Assembly: GCA_023091665.1 (NCBI GenBank)
Contig: JALJCQ010000009.1
Location: 2,356,001-2,420,000, forward strand
DNA length: 64,000 bases
Reading direction: 5' to 3'
Source: Pythium myriotylum
Taxonomy: Eukaryota > Oomycota > Peronosporomycetes > Pythiales > Pythiaceae
The translations under genes were made by a program, and so were the position numbers. This document shows, one piece after another, positions 31,331 to 44,343 of this stretch. Numbering within the stretch: position 1 is the first letter of the stretch; each line of letters starts with the position of its first letter. The notes beneath the pieces were generated by a model. It had not been told where the DNA came from. It ran no database searches and saw only the letters and a list, made by a program, of their open reading frames with translations.

Positions 31331-32760
31331 TGCAGCTTGGAAGGATGGGTTTTGGCAGTAGTGGCGTGCAGGAGGCGAGTTGCAGACTGGTCTTCGTCGC
31401 CTTCGACTCGGATTCTCGTTCTCTCGTTTCTGAGAGTAGCTCACCACATGTGACTCGGAGAAACACGGATCAGTTCGCTGTGGAGGGTGCGAGCAGTCTG
31501 TCAGGTGTCAAATAAAATCGAGCTCGCGAGTCGGGGAGATCTACAGGTGCATAGAGGAGGCGATATTATATTCAGCAGCTGCCGTGAGTTGAGATTGAAC
31601 CCACGTCTGAACTCATGCAGTAGCCTGCATGCACTTGGTTTGCAGTCGCAGCTGGGGCGGAATGCAGTCGGCCACAAGCGGTGGGTGGTGGTGGTGAGAG
31701 CGATAAATCAGGCGCATCCTCCCGAAGAAGACCGGAGCCGCTCGCCAGCGCGATAGTGTTCGGTACTTATCGCCTGAGAATCTCGTGGGGCTCAAACTCC
31801 TCACTGGAGCCTCTAGATCAAGAAGAGAACTCCTCAAATTCGCGGAGGTGAAGATGCATCGTGGTTTGGGGTTTAAAAAGAGGCCTTGGAGTCCACATCT
31901 TGGAGGATGTGAGCTCCATGATCAGGGTCAATATCTGGGACCCTAGAGGGTGATACATGCTTGGTTAGCTCTTGTTGCCCTGAAGCCTAATCGTACCCGT
32001 CGATCCTACCACTATGTGACGCAAACATGCCGCAAACGGTTCTCCTGGTTGAACGCTGTTGTGACTTAAGAATTCCTCTTAATCCGTCAAAAGCGATAAG
32101 GTTTCCGTGCTCGTCTAATCGAGGATTTCAGTCAGACTGTGCGGACATGGAAATCAGATCATCCCTGACTAAGCCCAGCAGGGACGCCAACCTGCCGTGT
32201 CCGTGGCATCAAAGGCTAAGTGTCTTGACGAATACTCGCGCGATTTCTTCTTCGACGAAGAGTATTCCAGACGCGCAGTAACGAGACCAGAAAGCAGAAC
32301 ACTTCCCCGGAGAAGTTGGTACATACCGTCTGTAGTTCTGGCCACGGTGGTGGGCTGGGAGCATCTGAGGCAGCATCGCCCTGGAGATTGCGTGTCAACG
32401 AAGTCCGGAGATGTCCACTTACACATAGAAAGGGATGTGCAGCTGATGATTTGCGGTATTTCAGCCGCCCAGTTGAAAATGAACCCACGTACCGTATGAA
32501 GCTGAGGTAGTGATGTGTTGAATAATCTGGACGTCATGTTGGGGTCGCTGTCTGCAATGGGGCGGATACTTTTTCATATTCCTTCGTGGGGATATCAACT
32601 TCTAGGCTTACTCTGCGGTCTCTACCCTGGACAAGTCTCAGAATCCCTGTGTCTGGATTGTGGTACGGGTTCGGTTAATCTACCATCATACCGTTCTCAG
32701 AGAATACTTTGCTCAAGAAATGTTCGCCAACGCATGATCAACTTTCATCCTCGTTTCCAA
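31331..32760. other. Intergenic, no gene seen
   Basis: Lies between the promoter side of copy D and the 3' end of the SMYD gene. It is less GC-rich than the coding neighbours, and only short frames without features were found. Confidence 0.4.
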
Positions 32761-34304
32761 TTACATTTTCTCGAGTCGATGGCGTAACGACTGCACAAAT
32801 TCATGCTTCTCTCCGTGTGTCAATGAGAGGATTCGCTTGGCTCTCGACAGATGCTTCTTCGCCGGCTGGACCATGTTTTGTGCAGCATACAAGTCGCCCA
32901 GAGTAAATACGTGAAGTCCCAGCATCGGATGGGTTTCTGAATAGACTCTCTCGTAGACTTGGAGCATTTCTTCTCCGTTCTTGGTTGCCTTGTCGAGCGA
33001 CTGAGGATCCTGAATCTGTAGATTTAGAAGCTGGGAAAGAGTCGACAGTCTTCGAATGTTGAACGGATGGAGCATCGACTTCTGAACCTCAAGAATATCC
33101 TCCACGAGAGGGAGTGTGCTGCTGTTCGTTTCTGAGTTTGCTTGTTGCAACTGACGCAACGTCTGGTCAACTTGCTGACGACGCGCTTCTGGCCATTGCT
33201 CTTCGGAGACTCCATCGATATCGGCATCCAAATACCGGTCTCGCGATGAGTCCTCGTCCAGTGGCGACGTGCAGCGTAAGCATGAGCATTTGAAGTGGTA
33301 TCGAGCCAGTAGTTGGTCTTGCCTTTCTGCACGGGGCAGCGCCATATCCACTACAGCAATGCATTACTATTGAGATTTGTGCATCAAATCAGAGTCAATC
33401 AAATCAGAGTCCACGTACCGTATGCGTGGGTGATATCCTCATCGATCGCGATCGCTCGAATAGCGCGAAACTCGATTGTGTGAGTCGATTGCTCGTACCT
33501 GAGACACAGGGATGAGTTCACATTCGAATTCATCGGTGAACGCAGTTTACGCACGTTATAACTGCGTTGGGCTCGCAGCTATGATTCACCATGGCCGCCA
33601 GAGGGAAGCATCCAGCACCTATCGGGAGCAGGCGCGCGTCGCAGATCCCGAAGTTGTTATTTTTGAAACGACTGAGCATTCGCTGGAGGTGGTGGACAGA
33701 AGTCGCGGTCGACTCGCCTTGGATCAGCCCAAGCTTCTGCGTGAGCACAGCCAGCAGCTCGGTCTCTTGCGAGCAGTCCGATTCGTTCCATGCGAGCTCC
33801 AACGGAGACGAGTACAGTTCGTCGCTCATCTGGTTAGCAGGAGACGCTGCGGCTGCAGCCACACGTCGCACAACGCGCCCGAGAAGCAGAACGTCCGAGA
33901 GCTGGGCGTTTTGCAGCCGCAGCGACGTGAGCTGCCCGAGGCGCGGACACTCGACCTGGTGGTCGGGCTTCCAATCCTTCTGCTGACACGCACGCGAGCC
34001 TGTCAATGCCACAGAGCGTTATTGAGCCCCAACCATGTAAATGCCTACGACTTGACGCACAGTAATGGGCAACACGGCACCGCCCGCATCGGCTCAGCGG
34101 CGCCGTGGACGGCTCAGCGCTGCGGAAGCAGTTGTGGCAGTACGTCGCCCACAGCGCCGGGTCCAGCAGCGTCGCGAACGGCGCCTCGCGCAGCAGCAGC
34201 TGCCCCGGCTGTGCGCCCTCGGGTTCCGCGCAGACGACGCGGCGCTCGCGGTCGCCGCTCGTGTCCGCCTCGCGCGCGAGCTGCGGATCCACCACGCGGA
34301 TCAT
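32761..34304 (-). CDS. SMYD-type SET/MYND lysine methyltransferase
   Basis: Four exons on the minus strand: 34052-34304, 33555-33999, 33419-33498 and 32761-33350, giving 455 residues with phases 1, 2, 1. The split SET domain begins near residue 5 and is interrupted by a MYND zinc finger (CHNCF...CGRCRVAHYC...CQQKDWKPDHQVEC). The SET core has MVNHSCEPNAVITY and the IAIDEDITHAY stretch. The post-SET cysteines follow in FKCSCLRC, then a helical TPR-like C-terminal domain. This order and length match the SMYD2/3 group, which methylate histones and cytosolic proteins with SAM. Its start lies 109 bp from the divergent YiiX-like gene. Confidence 0.82.
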
Positions 34305-34413
34305 CTTGAGCTCGTGAGCAGCTCCCAACAACAAAACTTTAGGCTGGCTTGGTCTACCGATGATGTTGCAGGAAGGTCGCAGGACGCGAAACGACGCGGC
34401 TCAGCAGCAGTCA
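34305..34413. promoter_or_regulatory. 109-bp bidirectional gap, SMYD / YiiX-like
   Basis: Two start codons face away from each other with only 109 bp between, so both 5' leaders and promoters must share or overlap this DNA. Inferred from layout only. Confidence 0.45.
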
Positions 34414-35431
34414 ATGGGTCTCTCGCGCAGCCGTCTGCGCCGGCGCGAGCGGCCGCCCGAGATCAGCGAGCGCGACGTGCTGACGCTGTGCGAGGACGGC
34501 GATCTGCTGCTGATGCGCGAGCGCGCGGCGATCGACTCGGCGGTGGCGCAGAGCATCGCGGCCTCGGAGCGAGGCGAGTTCCCGACGACGCGCGCCACTC
34601 GGCTCCCAGGTGACGCCACGGACGCTGTCGCGAGCTGTCGGTGGGTGGTTCCTAATGTCGATTGCGCGCAGCTTGGACAAGGTCTGGAGGTAGTGGAAGC
34701 GGGGGAACGGTTTGGATGGGAGCGCTGACTCGCCTGGGGGCAGCTGTGCATTGCTCGTTCGTCGAAGCGGAGTGCTGAATCTCCTCGTAGTCGACGTGGA
34801 CGGGATGCGCCTCGTCGACTTTAGCGAACACGTTAGTCAACGCGCCGCTCGTGGGGATGTGGTTCGTTCGAATGTTTGTTATATTAGAGGGACACCGTGC
34901 TCACGCCCGTGGACAGTATGCAATCCGTCGTCTCCAGCATGTCCGCAACGAACGCACATCCGCCTTTCTCCGCCAGCTTGTCTTCGAGCTCGCACAAATT
35001 CTGCCTGTAAGGTGGGGAGCTCGCGAATTCTGTGCCCAATCAAGCCCAAGAGAGAGCAGAGGTCTGTTAACGACTGACGATTTTCAAGTACTCGGGGAGA
35101 AACTCGTCGAGAACGTCGCTGTCCACGACACTCTCCAAAGAATGACCCAGGTATAGAGTTTGAACCGCAGAGAAAGCGATCCAACTAATACCATGGACAC
35201 TCCCAGTTGTGCCATATCAACTCCACTCACTCAACCTCCTTGGAGGTTTCCGCTCGACTTGCAGCCGCGGCAGTCGTAGCTGTTTATGAGCAACTCCAGA
35301 TTCTGTTTCCTGTGGAGAATCTTGCAAACGAACTGGCTCCCATGTGTTTCTCCTCGTCACAGAGTGCTGGGTACTCATCACTCGGCTTCACCCCAGAACT
35401 GGCACTCGGAAAAGAAATGCGGCTCACATAA
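34414..35431 (+). CDS. Permuted papain-like (YiiX/NlpC-P60-type) protein, probably inactive
   Basis: Five exons: 34414-34542, 34610-34689, 34744-34831, 34890-35150 and 35207-35431, about 260 residues. The exon 3/4 junction could instead be 34835/34888. The fold order matches YiiX-like circularly permuted papain proteins: LCEDGDLLLMR, then the helix SIARSLDKVWSCALLVRR, strand LNLLVVDVDGMRLVDFSEHV, GQYAIRRL, and a late helix VSARLAAAAVVAVYEQL followed by LGFTPELALG. In active members the first motif is W-S-H and the late one F-C-S. Here they read W-S-C and E-V-S, so both catalytic positions appear replaced. Family assignment rests on motif memory and should be tested by profile search. Confidence 0.5.
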
Positions 35432-35594
35432 TCAAAGTATCGTGTTTATCGCAAAAACATTGTTGTAACGCTACATCCTATCCTAACTATTCCTATACCT
35501 CCCCTCCAAGGCCGCAAAATGCCACAGCAATGTTCTTCTGCGAGCATCCCACCACAATTGCGACCACACGCTTGAACACTTAGAAATCCACAGG

Positions 35595-38500
35595 CTAGGC
35601 TGTTGGTGTGCTAGATGCAGCTGCTGCTCCTGTCTCCTCGGGCTTCACTGGCGCTGCTGCACCAGTTGGAGTGGCAGCACCGGCGCCACCGTTGGCAGCG
35701 GCGGCTGCTTGCGCTTGACGGAGACGTTCCATCTGCTCTTGGCGCTGCTGCAGCTGAGCCAAGAAGTGTCGTCGGATATCGGCGCAACGAGGCACCTTGC
35801 ACTCGGTGTACTCTTTCTGGCACTGCCTTGCATGCGCTGAGAGCAGGCCAACGATACGCTTGCACAGCACACAAGGCCCAGCGAGACGCTGCTCACACAT
35901 AGCACCATGCTTGAGCATTGATCGCATACGATTGCAGTTAGTGAACGTGCAATCCGGAATCGTGCAGCCACTTGCGTGCTCCAGCTGTAGCAACAACGCT
36001 GGGTCGATGTTGTGAATTCGAGGCTTCTTCTTGTTCGGGTCATCTTCACTTTGTTCCGTTGCGTTTCCGCTCGGGGCAGTGGTGCCCGCGGTGGCTGGTG
36101 CCGCCGTGGCGACCGCACCTGCGGGACTCGCTGCACCACCAGGCGCTGGTGCAGGAGCGGTTGTCGAGGTTGCAGATGACACGCCATCAGCAGCTTTAAC
36201 AGGAGAGGTCGCATTGAGTTTGCGCTTGCGGTTCTTCTTGTTCGCATTATCACCGATGCTTGTGACTGGGGTCGAAGGGACATTCTTTGCTCGCTTGATT
36301 TCAGCACCGTTAGCGTCTCGCTTTGTCCCACGAGCCACACCCTGCGACTGCGCTCGCTTCCCTGATCCTGTCAACCCTCCGGCCGGTGTAATCGTGGTTG
36401 GATCGAGTGGTGGTTGAACAACATCGACACCAGGCCGGGGGATAGCGACGATCTTAAACGAGTGGAGCTGGTGTTCATGCTTGGTCTTTGCGTTGCAGTC
36501 ATCACACAAGTTGAACACCGGACAAATCGAACAGTTCCAGCGGTTGCCGCTGAGTAGAGTGATCTTGCAGCTTGAGCAGCTGAAGGTAAACCCTGTTGTG
36601 CCTTGATTGAAGAGATGGTACAATACCATCATTGATGAGTGCTTGGCGCGCCGGAGCTGATCGAATTGGCAGTGATTGTTCTGACAGTACATGAGAAAGG
36701 CCTCACGAGTGTCGAAGATCTCGCAAGGCATGATCACGTCGTCCAGGTCGCGCTCCTTCGTCTTTGTCGAGGTTCCTGATTTAGATGGCTCCTTCTTCAC
36801 AATGGCAGGAGAACTTCCACTCTTGGTAACTGGTGCGGCGGTGTCTGTTTCAGTTTGCAATTCACCGTTCGAATCAGCGGCTGCCTTTGCCTCTGACTCG
36901 TCCGGAGCAGGCTTATCTTCTTCTTTCACTTCCATTGTCTCGTCATCATCGGCACCCGGCTCAGTTTTCTCGCCCTCAGCAGCTTCGGCAGGTTCCTCCT
37001 TTACGTCTTCACCAAATGGGTCAACGTACTGAAGCACAAGTTCGTACTTGATCTCCTGTAAATCCACTTCGGCTACCTGGACTGACAAATTACTCTCATC
37101 TAGAGGCAAGATCCGCTCGCAAAGTTCTCGCGCCCGCTTCGCTCCGTTCCCAGCGACCTCTACACGATGTTCCAGCTGAGTCTTGTTCACTTCGTGACAC
37201 TTTGTGCAGTAGTAATGATGGTAGTGGCGCGGAGGGGAATTGCGCGAGCTAGATGACGAGGCTCGAGACTTTTTGACAGCCTCTAGCAACTCGACGACAG
37301 GAGCGGGGGGATCGACAGTTTTGAGTTCCCAGTACGGCACCTTGATGATAGATTCTTGGCACTTATGGCACCGCGGATGCAAATCAACGACAAAGAAATC
37401 ATCCTTCTGTGGCTCCAGAATTCCCTTGAGTTTTTGCATGATAGGATCGTTGTTCACAACGTTCTTGGTACTGCCTGCTGGCTTCGGGACCCCGAGAGTT
37501 CCCTTCTTCGACCTTGTCTTCGTGGTGCTGCTACTTCTGGTGGAGGCTGGATCTCCCTTCTTACTCCGCTTCTTTTTGCTCTTTTTGCCTGTGCTTTTCT
37601 TGGATTTTCCAGTCGAAGTAGGACTTGGAGCGGGAACTCCAGTTGCCGCGTCCTCACCTACTTGGTCCTCACTCGGTGCTGGAGACATCATGGGTGTCTT
37701 CAAGTCGTCATCGTCACCCCCATTCTCCAAATCTTCGTCATCATCATTTTCATTGACTTCGTCAACCGACGTAGATAACTGAGCAACGGAAGGTTCAGCA
37801 ATTGCAGCACCACCAGCCTGACCTGTGGCCGATTTGTCTCGTGGACCCGTGCCCTTTTCTTCGAGCTGCTTGATTAGATCCTCGGCAAGTCGCGGCCAGT
37901 AGTCGCCTTCAAAATATGGGAGTTCGTGAGCAGCCTTCTTCTTCAGATAATACTCTGCGTAAAGATTCGAGATTGTGGATACCAAGCCTTCCTTCTTTGC
38001 TTCTTGTAGGAGCTTCTGATACCACGCTCGAAGACGAGCCGCTTTTGGAATTTTCTGGTTCTCAGGTTTACAGAAGAAAATGTAGTCGTCACCTTTGAGT
38101 GGTGGACACGACCAAATGTGGCAAGTGTGGAAACCACGATTCCGACAGTCCTCGAGAAAACCAAGCATGACCTGCTGGTGCATGAGGGTGCGAAGCTTCT
38201 TCGGTTGGAAGTAGTTGACGGAATCCAAATATGAGACATACACACGACCTGCGTTCGGAGAGAGTGAATCTGGCCCATATTCTTGGACGTACAACGTGAA
38301 GATCAGTACATCAACACCGTCCAGTTCTTGGAAGACACAAATACACCGCGAACGATACGTCAACTGCAGCGATGAACCGTTCGAATTGAGTGCGTCGGCA
38401 GCAGCTTTTTTCTTCTTCTTCGTTGTCTCGACACGTTGGCGTTTCAGAGTCTTCGGTTTCTCTGGCGTTCCATTTGTACTTGCGTCAGGCTTTTTCTGCT

Positions 38501-41500
38501 TACCGTAATGACTAGCCAAAATCTTCCCCATCTTTGGTTTGATTTGTACTTGTTTGTCGACACTCAAAACTTCTCGAATTGTCACACCAAACTGAGTTTC
38601 CGACTTCGGCTCTTCGCCAATAGCTTTGAACCCAATACTATCCGCGTTTCCCAAGTTGCCCATACGCGTCGCTTCTTCTTCGTGAGCTTGTTGAATAGCC
38701 TTCAGAACTCGCTCCTCAATCAATTTCGCCATTCGCGTGATCGGAAGTCGTTTCGCCTTCAGGCCGTGTTCAAGATTCGGCTTCACACCCTTCGCTCGCT
38801 GCTTCTTGACACAGATAGGACACACGAATGGCTCCTGTTCACCGGAGATTGCATGGTTACGCTCGTTGAACAAAGCACAAATCTGGTGATACCACAGCTT
38901 GCACGAGTCACACTCGACCCACGGTTCTTCCGCTACTTCGCTGTTCTTTCGTTTAAGAAGAGATGCTTTTGTAAGCACAATATCTGGACCCCCGCCTTCA
39001 GGTGGTGGCCCAGACAATTGGGGAAGCAAAGACATGTCTATCGGTCCATCCTTCATCTGCTTGTAACAGCTTGAGCACCAATGGTGCTCACCCCGCGGGT
39101 CGCTGTAGTAGTGTGTATGTCGACGAATGCGACCTGTACATGGCCCGCTACAAAACAGCATGCAGGGTGCAAACTTAAACGAATCACCTCCGCAAAGTTG
39201 GCACATCTCCTCCTTTCGTTGCTCGCATCTCTTGAATAGCTGTTTCTCGAGTTGACTCTTCAACGCTGCGAGCTGTTTGTCAAATGAGGCCAACAACTGT
39301 TTCGCAGCAACGTTGAAATTGTTTGTGCTGCTGTTGTAAGCAATGCAATTCTCGAACACAAGCCGAACGTCGGAAGAAAATGTCTCCACGCTATAGTAGT
39401 GCTCGTTTTCCAGTCGTTTCTTGATTGTCCCAAGGTCCATCGGGCACTTGATCACGTCGAAGTAATCGGGAATGTTCCATTGCACAGGATCCACTGGGTT
39501 ATTGAACACCCAACCGTACTCGCTGTCCATAAGCTTCGTCAGCAGTGGCATAAGTCGATTTTTGAGCTCCGTGAGAGTGATGTATCCGCAGAAGTTGAAC
39601 CGTAATGATCGAATATGCTCATCCAACTGCGACTCGGTCATTGAGTCCAAGAACGAGATATCCTGCTGATTAAACACGTGGTCCGAACGAAGTTTAGCTT
39701 GGCTGCCACGAACGACGAGACCATTGCTGAGCTGAACAGTTGGAACAGGCGCGGGCGTGGGGAGGTGTGTGGCTCCCACTCCTAAGCCAGTCTTATCGCT
39801 CCCAACGTCAGCTGCTGATGGCCCTCCGGTCGCAGCAGCTTGCTTTGCCCGGACACGTTCCTTCGCGATCTCTGCCTGCTTTTTGCGTCTAAGTTTCTTC
39901 TCTTTCTCCGTCTGCAACTTCATTGACTTCTTCTTTGCATCAGAATTATCGCCTCCTGGCAACGAAACAGTGTCCTTTGCTTCGAGCTTCACCTTGTCAC
40001 CACCCACCGCTTGATTTCCCAAGCCCCCAGCGCCAGTAATTCCGCCATCCGCACCAATCTGACCACCTTCCAGCTTCACGCCCCCAGCGGCTACCTTCTG
40101 CTGGGCAGCTAACCAAGCAGCATTAGCAGTAGAGCCGCCGGTGGGAGTAAGACTTTGTCGCTGCGTGGGTGTCGCGGCACCACCGCTGGTTGCCGCCGCG
40201 GCCGCCGCGGCGGCAGCTGCAGCGGCAGCAGCAGCTTGCTGTGCTGCTAACTGACCTGCAGCTGCCATGGCGTTCGGTCCGACCATTGTGTTCATAATCT
40301 TGATGAGGTTACGAACACCTTCCGGGACTTGACTTGCGGCAATCTGAAGTTGCGGTAAGTTTCCTTTGCACGAGTCAACAATTTTGATTGCTTTTCGCAC
40401 TGGACCACAGACTTCGCAAATCATTTTGTTGCACTGCTTGAAGTGGGAAAGCACGTAGCGAGAGGAGATGCAGTGATCTGTCCGACATTGACGCTGATGG
40501 CACTCGCAGATATGCTTCCACAAAACACGCATACCCGCACAATACGGCAGGACACATTGAGGAGCTGCGCACGTACTGGCGTGGCGGAGCATACACAAAC
40601 GCTCTTGCTGTCTCCGCAATACGAGTTGCTGCTCTGTTTCGTTCATAGGCGGTCGGATTGCACTGCAGACTTCACATTGCAAGTTGCGACATTTGCGAAA
40701 ATGGGACAGGAGCTGCCTGGTCGACTTGCACCCGATCGTTGTGCACTGAGCATTAGCGCACCTCGAAACATGACTCAAAAGGGCCTTGGTCCGAGCGCAG
40801 TAGTCTACTGTACAGTCAACAGCCGTACAGGTTCGTGCATGCTTCAACTGAATGAGACGCCGCTTCAGTTCTTCACGCTTCTGAGCGATTGCTGCTTCAC
40901 TCATCTGCATCATCCCAGGCGTTGTGCTAACAGTAGGCGTTGTCACTCCCGCAGTCACTGCTGCAGGTGCTGCAACAACTGGAGCACTTGCCATGGCTGG
41001 AGCACTTGATGTGATGCCAGCAGTCGCTTGAAGTTGTGCGGCAGTAGCGGCCGCTCCAGGAATGGTTGCGTTGAGGCCAATGTTCGCTGCTGCGTTTGCA
41101 ACCTGTTGCTGTTGTTGGAGCTGTTGTAGTTGCTGCATACGTCGAAGCTGGTGAATCTGCTGAAGTTGCTGAATCTGTTGGAGTTGTGGCGCAGTAAGGT
41201 TCATCCCGTGGTACATCGACGCTGCTGCAGTTGTTGCCACACCACCGGCAGCAGTTGTAGGTATAGTCGGAGTCGGCGCTGGCACAAAACCAACCGTGGA
41301 GGTCGCTGGCGTTGTTGATATCCCACCACCGATTTCTGGAGGCATGCTTAAAGGCATTGCGTTGAAAGCAGTTGAAGTAGGTACCGTCGACGTCATGCTG
41401 AAGGCATTAGACACGGAAGACGACACAGGAACACCCACAACACCGCCAGCGAAAGCAGCCGACGAAGTTTGCATCTCCGACTCCGGCATAGCAAGAGGTT

Positions 41501-42903
41501 CATCACTAATACCATTCGCCATTTCGTCAGCCTCGCGCTCCAACTCATCCAAGATGGAACTCCCGCCTGATCCTGTCGTAGAAGTAGTAGCGGGGACTGT
41601 CGCAGCACCAGGAATTGACGATGGCATCGACAGCGGCATCTGGAGTGGTTGACTGGTTACTGTGGCGGCAGCAGTTGGTACGCTCCCAGGAAAAGAAACC
41701 CCAGATAGGCTATTTCGTTGGCTCTGTAACTGTGCCGCGAGTTGCTGTTGTTGCTGACGTTGCAGTAGTTGCAATTGCTGTTGTTGCAAGTGCTGAGCCT
41801 GCAATTGCTGTTGTTGAGCCACTGTCATTGCGGGAGGTGTAGGCGGGGCAACAGAAACAGCAGCCGCTTGAGCTGGCGGGTTTTGGGCCTGCTGTTGTTG
41901 TTGTTGCTGCTGCTGCTGTTGCTGGAGTTGCATTTGGCGACGTCGGGAGTTATCCAGCGCTTGCTGAAGTCTTGCCTTAAGAGTATGCACATTGCTGTAC
42001 TCGTCTCGAGATGCAGCACTCATGTACAATGTGTGTTCAAGACGACGAGCAATTTCTCGCGGGTTGTAGTTCACTGACGGGGGTCGATTAGCGCTCTTCA
42101 TGATCAACGTAAGACTATGCCAATCAGGAATGTTCCGTTAGAATGCATAGAACCTTCAGTTTTGACTCAAAACGTACATAATCCGCGCGATTTGCTGGCG
42201 GGCGCTTCGATCAGCATCCTTATCACGCCATTCCCCAGCTGCACTCGCTGTCGGTGTTGCTGCCGGAGTTGTGCTTGGAGCAGCCGGAGCGGTGCTTGTG
42301 GCGGCAAGCTGCGCGGGCATCGGAATGGGACCACCTGCTGCTGCTGACGAAATAGTTGTCGAAGCAGTCGGCGTCACTGTAGCTGTGCCTGCTGCCGCAG
42401 CAGCCACAGAAGCTGCGAGGGCAGGGCTTGCAGCGGTTGGTGTTGGCGCGGACACTGATGCCGTAGTAGCCCCAAGAGTAGCCGATGTTGCTGGAGCTGG
42501 GGCGGTAGAGATTGACGTACTTGGAGAAACACTTGCAACAGCGGCGAGAGGTGTGCCACCTGCACTGATGGAAGTACCAGCGGTTGTTGTTGCATCAGCA
42601 GCAGCGACCGGAGCAGTGGGCTGTGATGGCACGCTGGTCGTTGCAGGAGCTGGCCCCGTGCTTCCGGTGCTCGGGGTCAACGTCGCAGCTGGTGTCCCTA
42701 TCGTCGTCGAAGTCATGTCCTGAAGTAAAATCTTTCAGATCAGCACAGAGAATAGAAAAGAAGCCTCAACAACCTCAACTCACCGGCGTGTCTGGTGATG
42801 GTTCTGCTGCAGATGTGGCGACTTTCTGTGTAGAAGATGTGGAAGACCCTTCTTCAGATACAAATTCTGGAGTAGGGACCATAGACTGAGCTGGTGAGGT
42901 CAT
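35595..42903 (-). CDS. CBP/p300-type histone acetyltransferase
   Basis: Three exons: 42784-42903, 42178-42719 and 35595-42114, giving 2,393 residues. Rough order is: a Thr/Ser/Ala-rich N-terminus; a segment like the plant HAC N-terminus (NPREIARRLEHTLYMSA, about 238); Gln-rich and Ala-rich runs (about 283-345 and 850); two TAZ-type zinc modules (about 640-790); a bromodomain (about 1070-1165, FNNPVDP, YFDVIKCPMDLGTI); a Cys/His-rich PHD-type region (about 1210-1330); the KAT11 domain (about 1450-1650, YVSYLDSVNYFQPK, GDDYIFFCKP); a ZZ finger (about 2052-2105); and a C-terminal TAZ (about 2260-2350). It acetylates histones as a transcriptional co-activator in the nucleus. The KIX domain of animal CBP was not recognised. 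Confidence 0.93.
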
Positions 42904-44343
42904 GAGCAAACAAAGGACGTCTCGTGTCTTGGAAGCCTGTGACGCGAGACGGTTTTTGAGTAGTCGAAGGCCGCCTCTTGGTAGAAGTAACCTTCAATAA
43001 CTCTGTGTGGAATGCTTGCGGGCTCGTGCTTCCGTCGAAAAATGCTGGAGACGAAGATGCTGAGCAAGTAAAGAATCCCACAACGGAGACGGCCTGTTCG
43101 AGTGAACATGTCAGAACACACATGTGAGTCTTCCATTGTATAGCTGTTATGGATACAGTTCGGTTTGGAATTCGGCGCTGAGGTAGCTGGCATGTACGCC
43201 CAGAAAAATACATCGCGACTCCATTATTATTGGAGTCACATTTTCCTGACGTAGCCACCAAGCTCGCGCCAAAACGTCCAGGAGGCGCATTTCTTCGCCA
43301 AATCAACCGAAATTGAATATTCAGCGCCGGAAAAGCCATATTGAGACATCCCAAGCGTCTCCACGCGGAAATGGCGAGTCCAGACGCCTCCCCCGAACCG
43401 CTGATATGGGTAGTTTGAACTTACCAGAAGGGCTTCGTTTCGCTGGGGATAACTTGGTCAGTTGAGCACGTGAAGAGGCGCGACCCACACGGACGTGTAG
43501 AAGGGATCAAGGGGGGTGTATACTGCGCGAATCGGCCGGAACCTCTCGATGTGGCGCGCAAATATCGCCTCGCAAGAAGCCACCTCGGAGCCCCTTGATT
43601 TAGGCGCACTTTAGTGTCAACTCTTCCACACCGTGGTAAATGCGACCGAGAACCGCGGGAAGAGTGATGGTCAGACAGACACGACCACAAGAGGCTAAGT
43701 TCGAACTCGCGAAGGTTAACGGATGTTAAGCAACATCCACTCGACCAAAGTGTAGGCCGTTGAGGTGGTAAAACAAACCTAACCATCGCACAACATCCAC
43801 TTACATCCATAAGTATTTACATAAACAAGCACTTTGTTGACGCTAGTGTTCTAGACCGAGTAGGTACGACTTACTGTGGAGAACTTTCTAGGTACGCCAT
43901 CATGGATCTCGATGAACTGACTGGAACGCTTGTCTTGGCAAGAGATCCACAGCGTTCGATCCGAGCGAAATCCGTCCATGAGGCCACCATCAAACTTTAT
44001 CCAACGTAATTAAGGGCGTGGTCATCTCACTAATAGTATCGGGCTGGGAGTGCTTAAGAAATCTCGTCCGTTTTTGAAAATGGCTCTTAGGCTCGTTATG
44101 CTCGCAATGAATGGTGGAACTCGTCTAATATGGGAGATCACAACGCGGACAGCATCGAAGAAGTTTGTCAATGCCCACGCGGAAAGTCAAACTCCAAAGT
44201 GTGGAACATGCATGCCAACTTCGATTTCTGATATGGAGGAGAACTGACTATCCCGTGTGCGTGAGGTTCAACCAAATCATCCCAGGAATCAAACACGAGA
44301 CACTCTGCGCAGTGACTCGAGACATCAGCTTGATCCATTCTCA
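42904..44343. other. Intergenic, no gene seen
   Basis: Upstream region of the CBP-like gene and downstream side of the secreted-protein gene. The short frames seen (for example near 43421-43810 and 44050-44247) lack features. No tRNA-like cloverleaf was noticed by eye. Confidence 0.4.
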
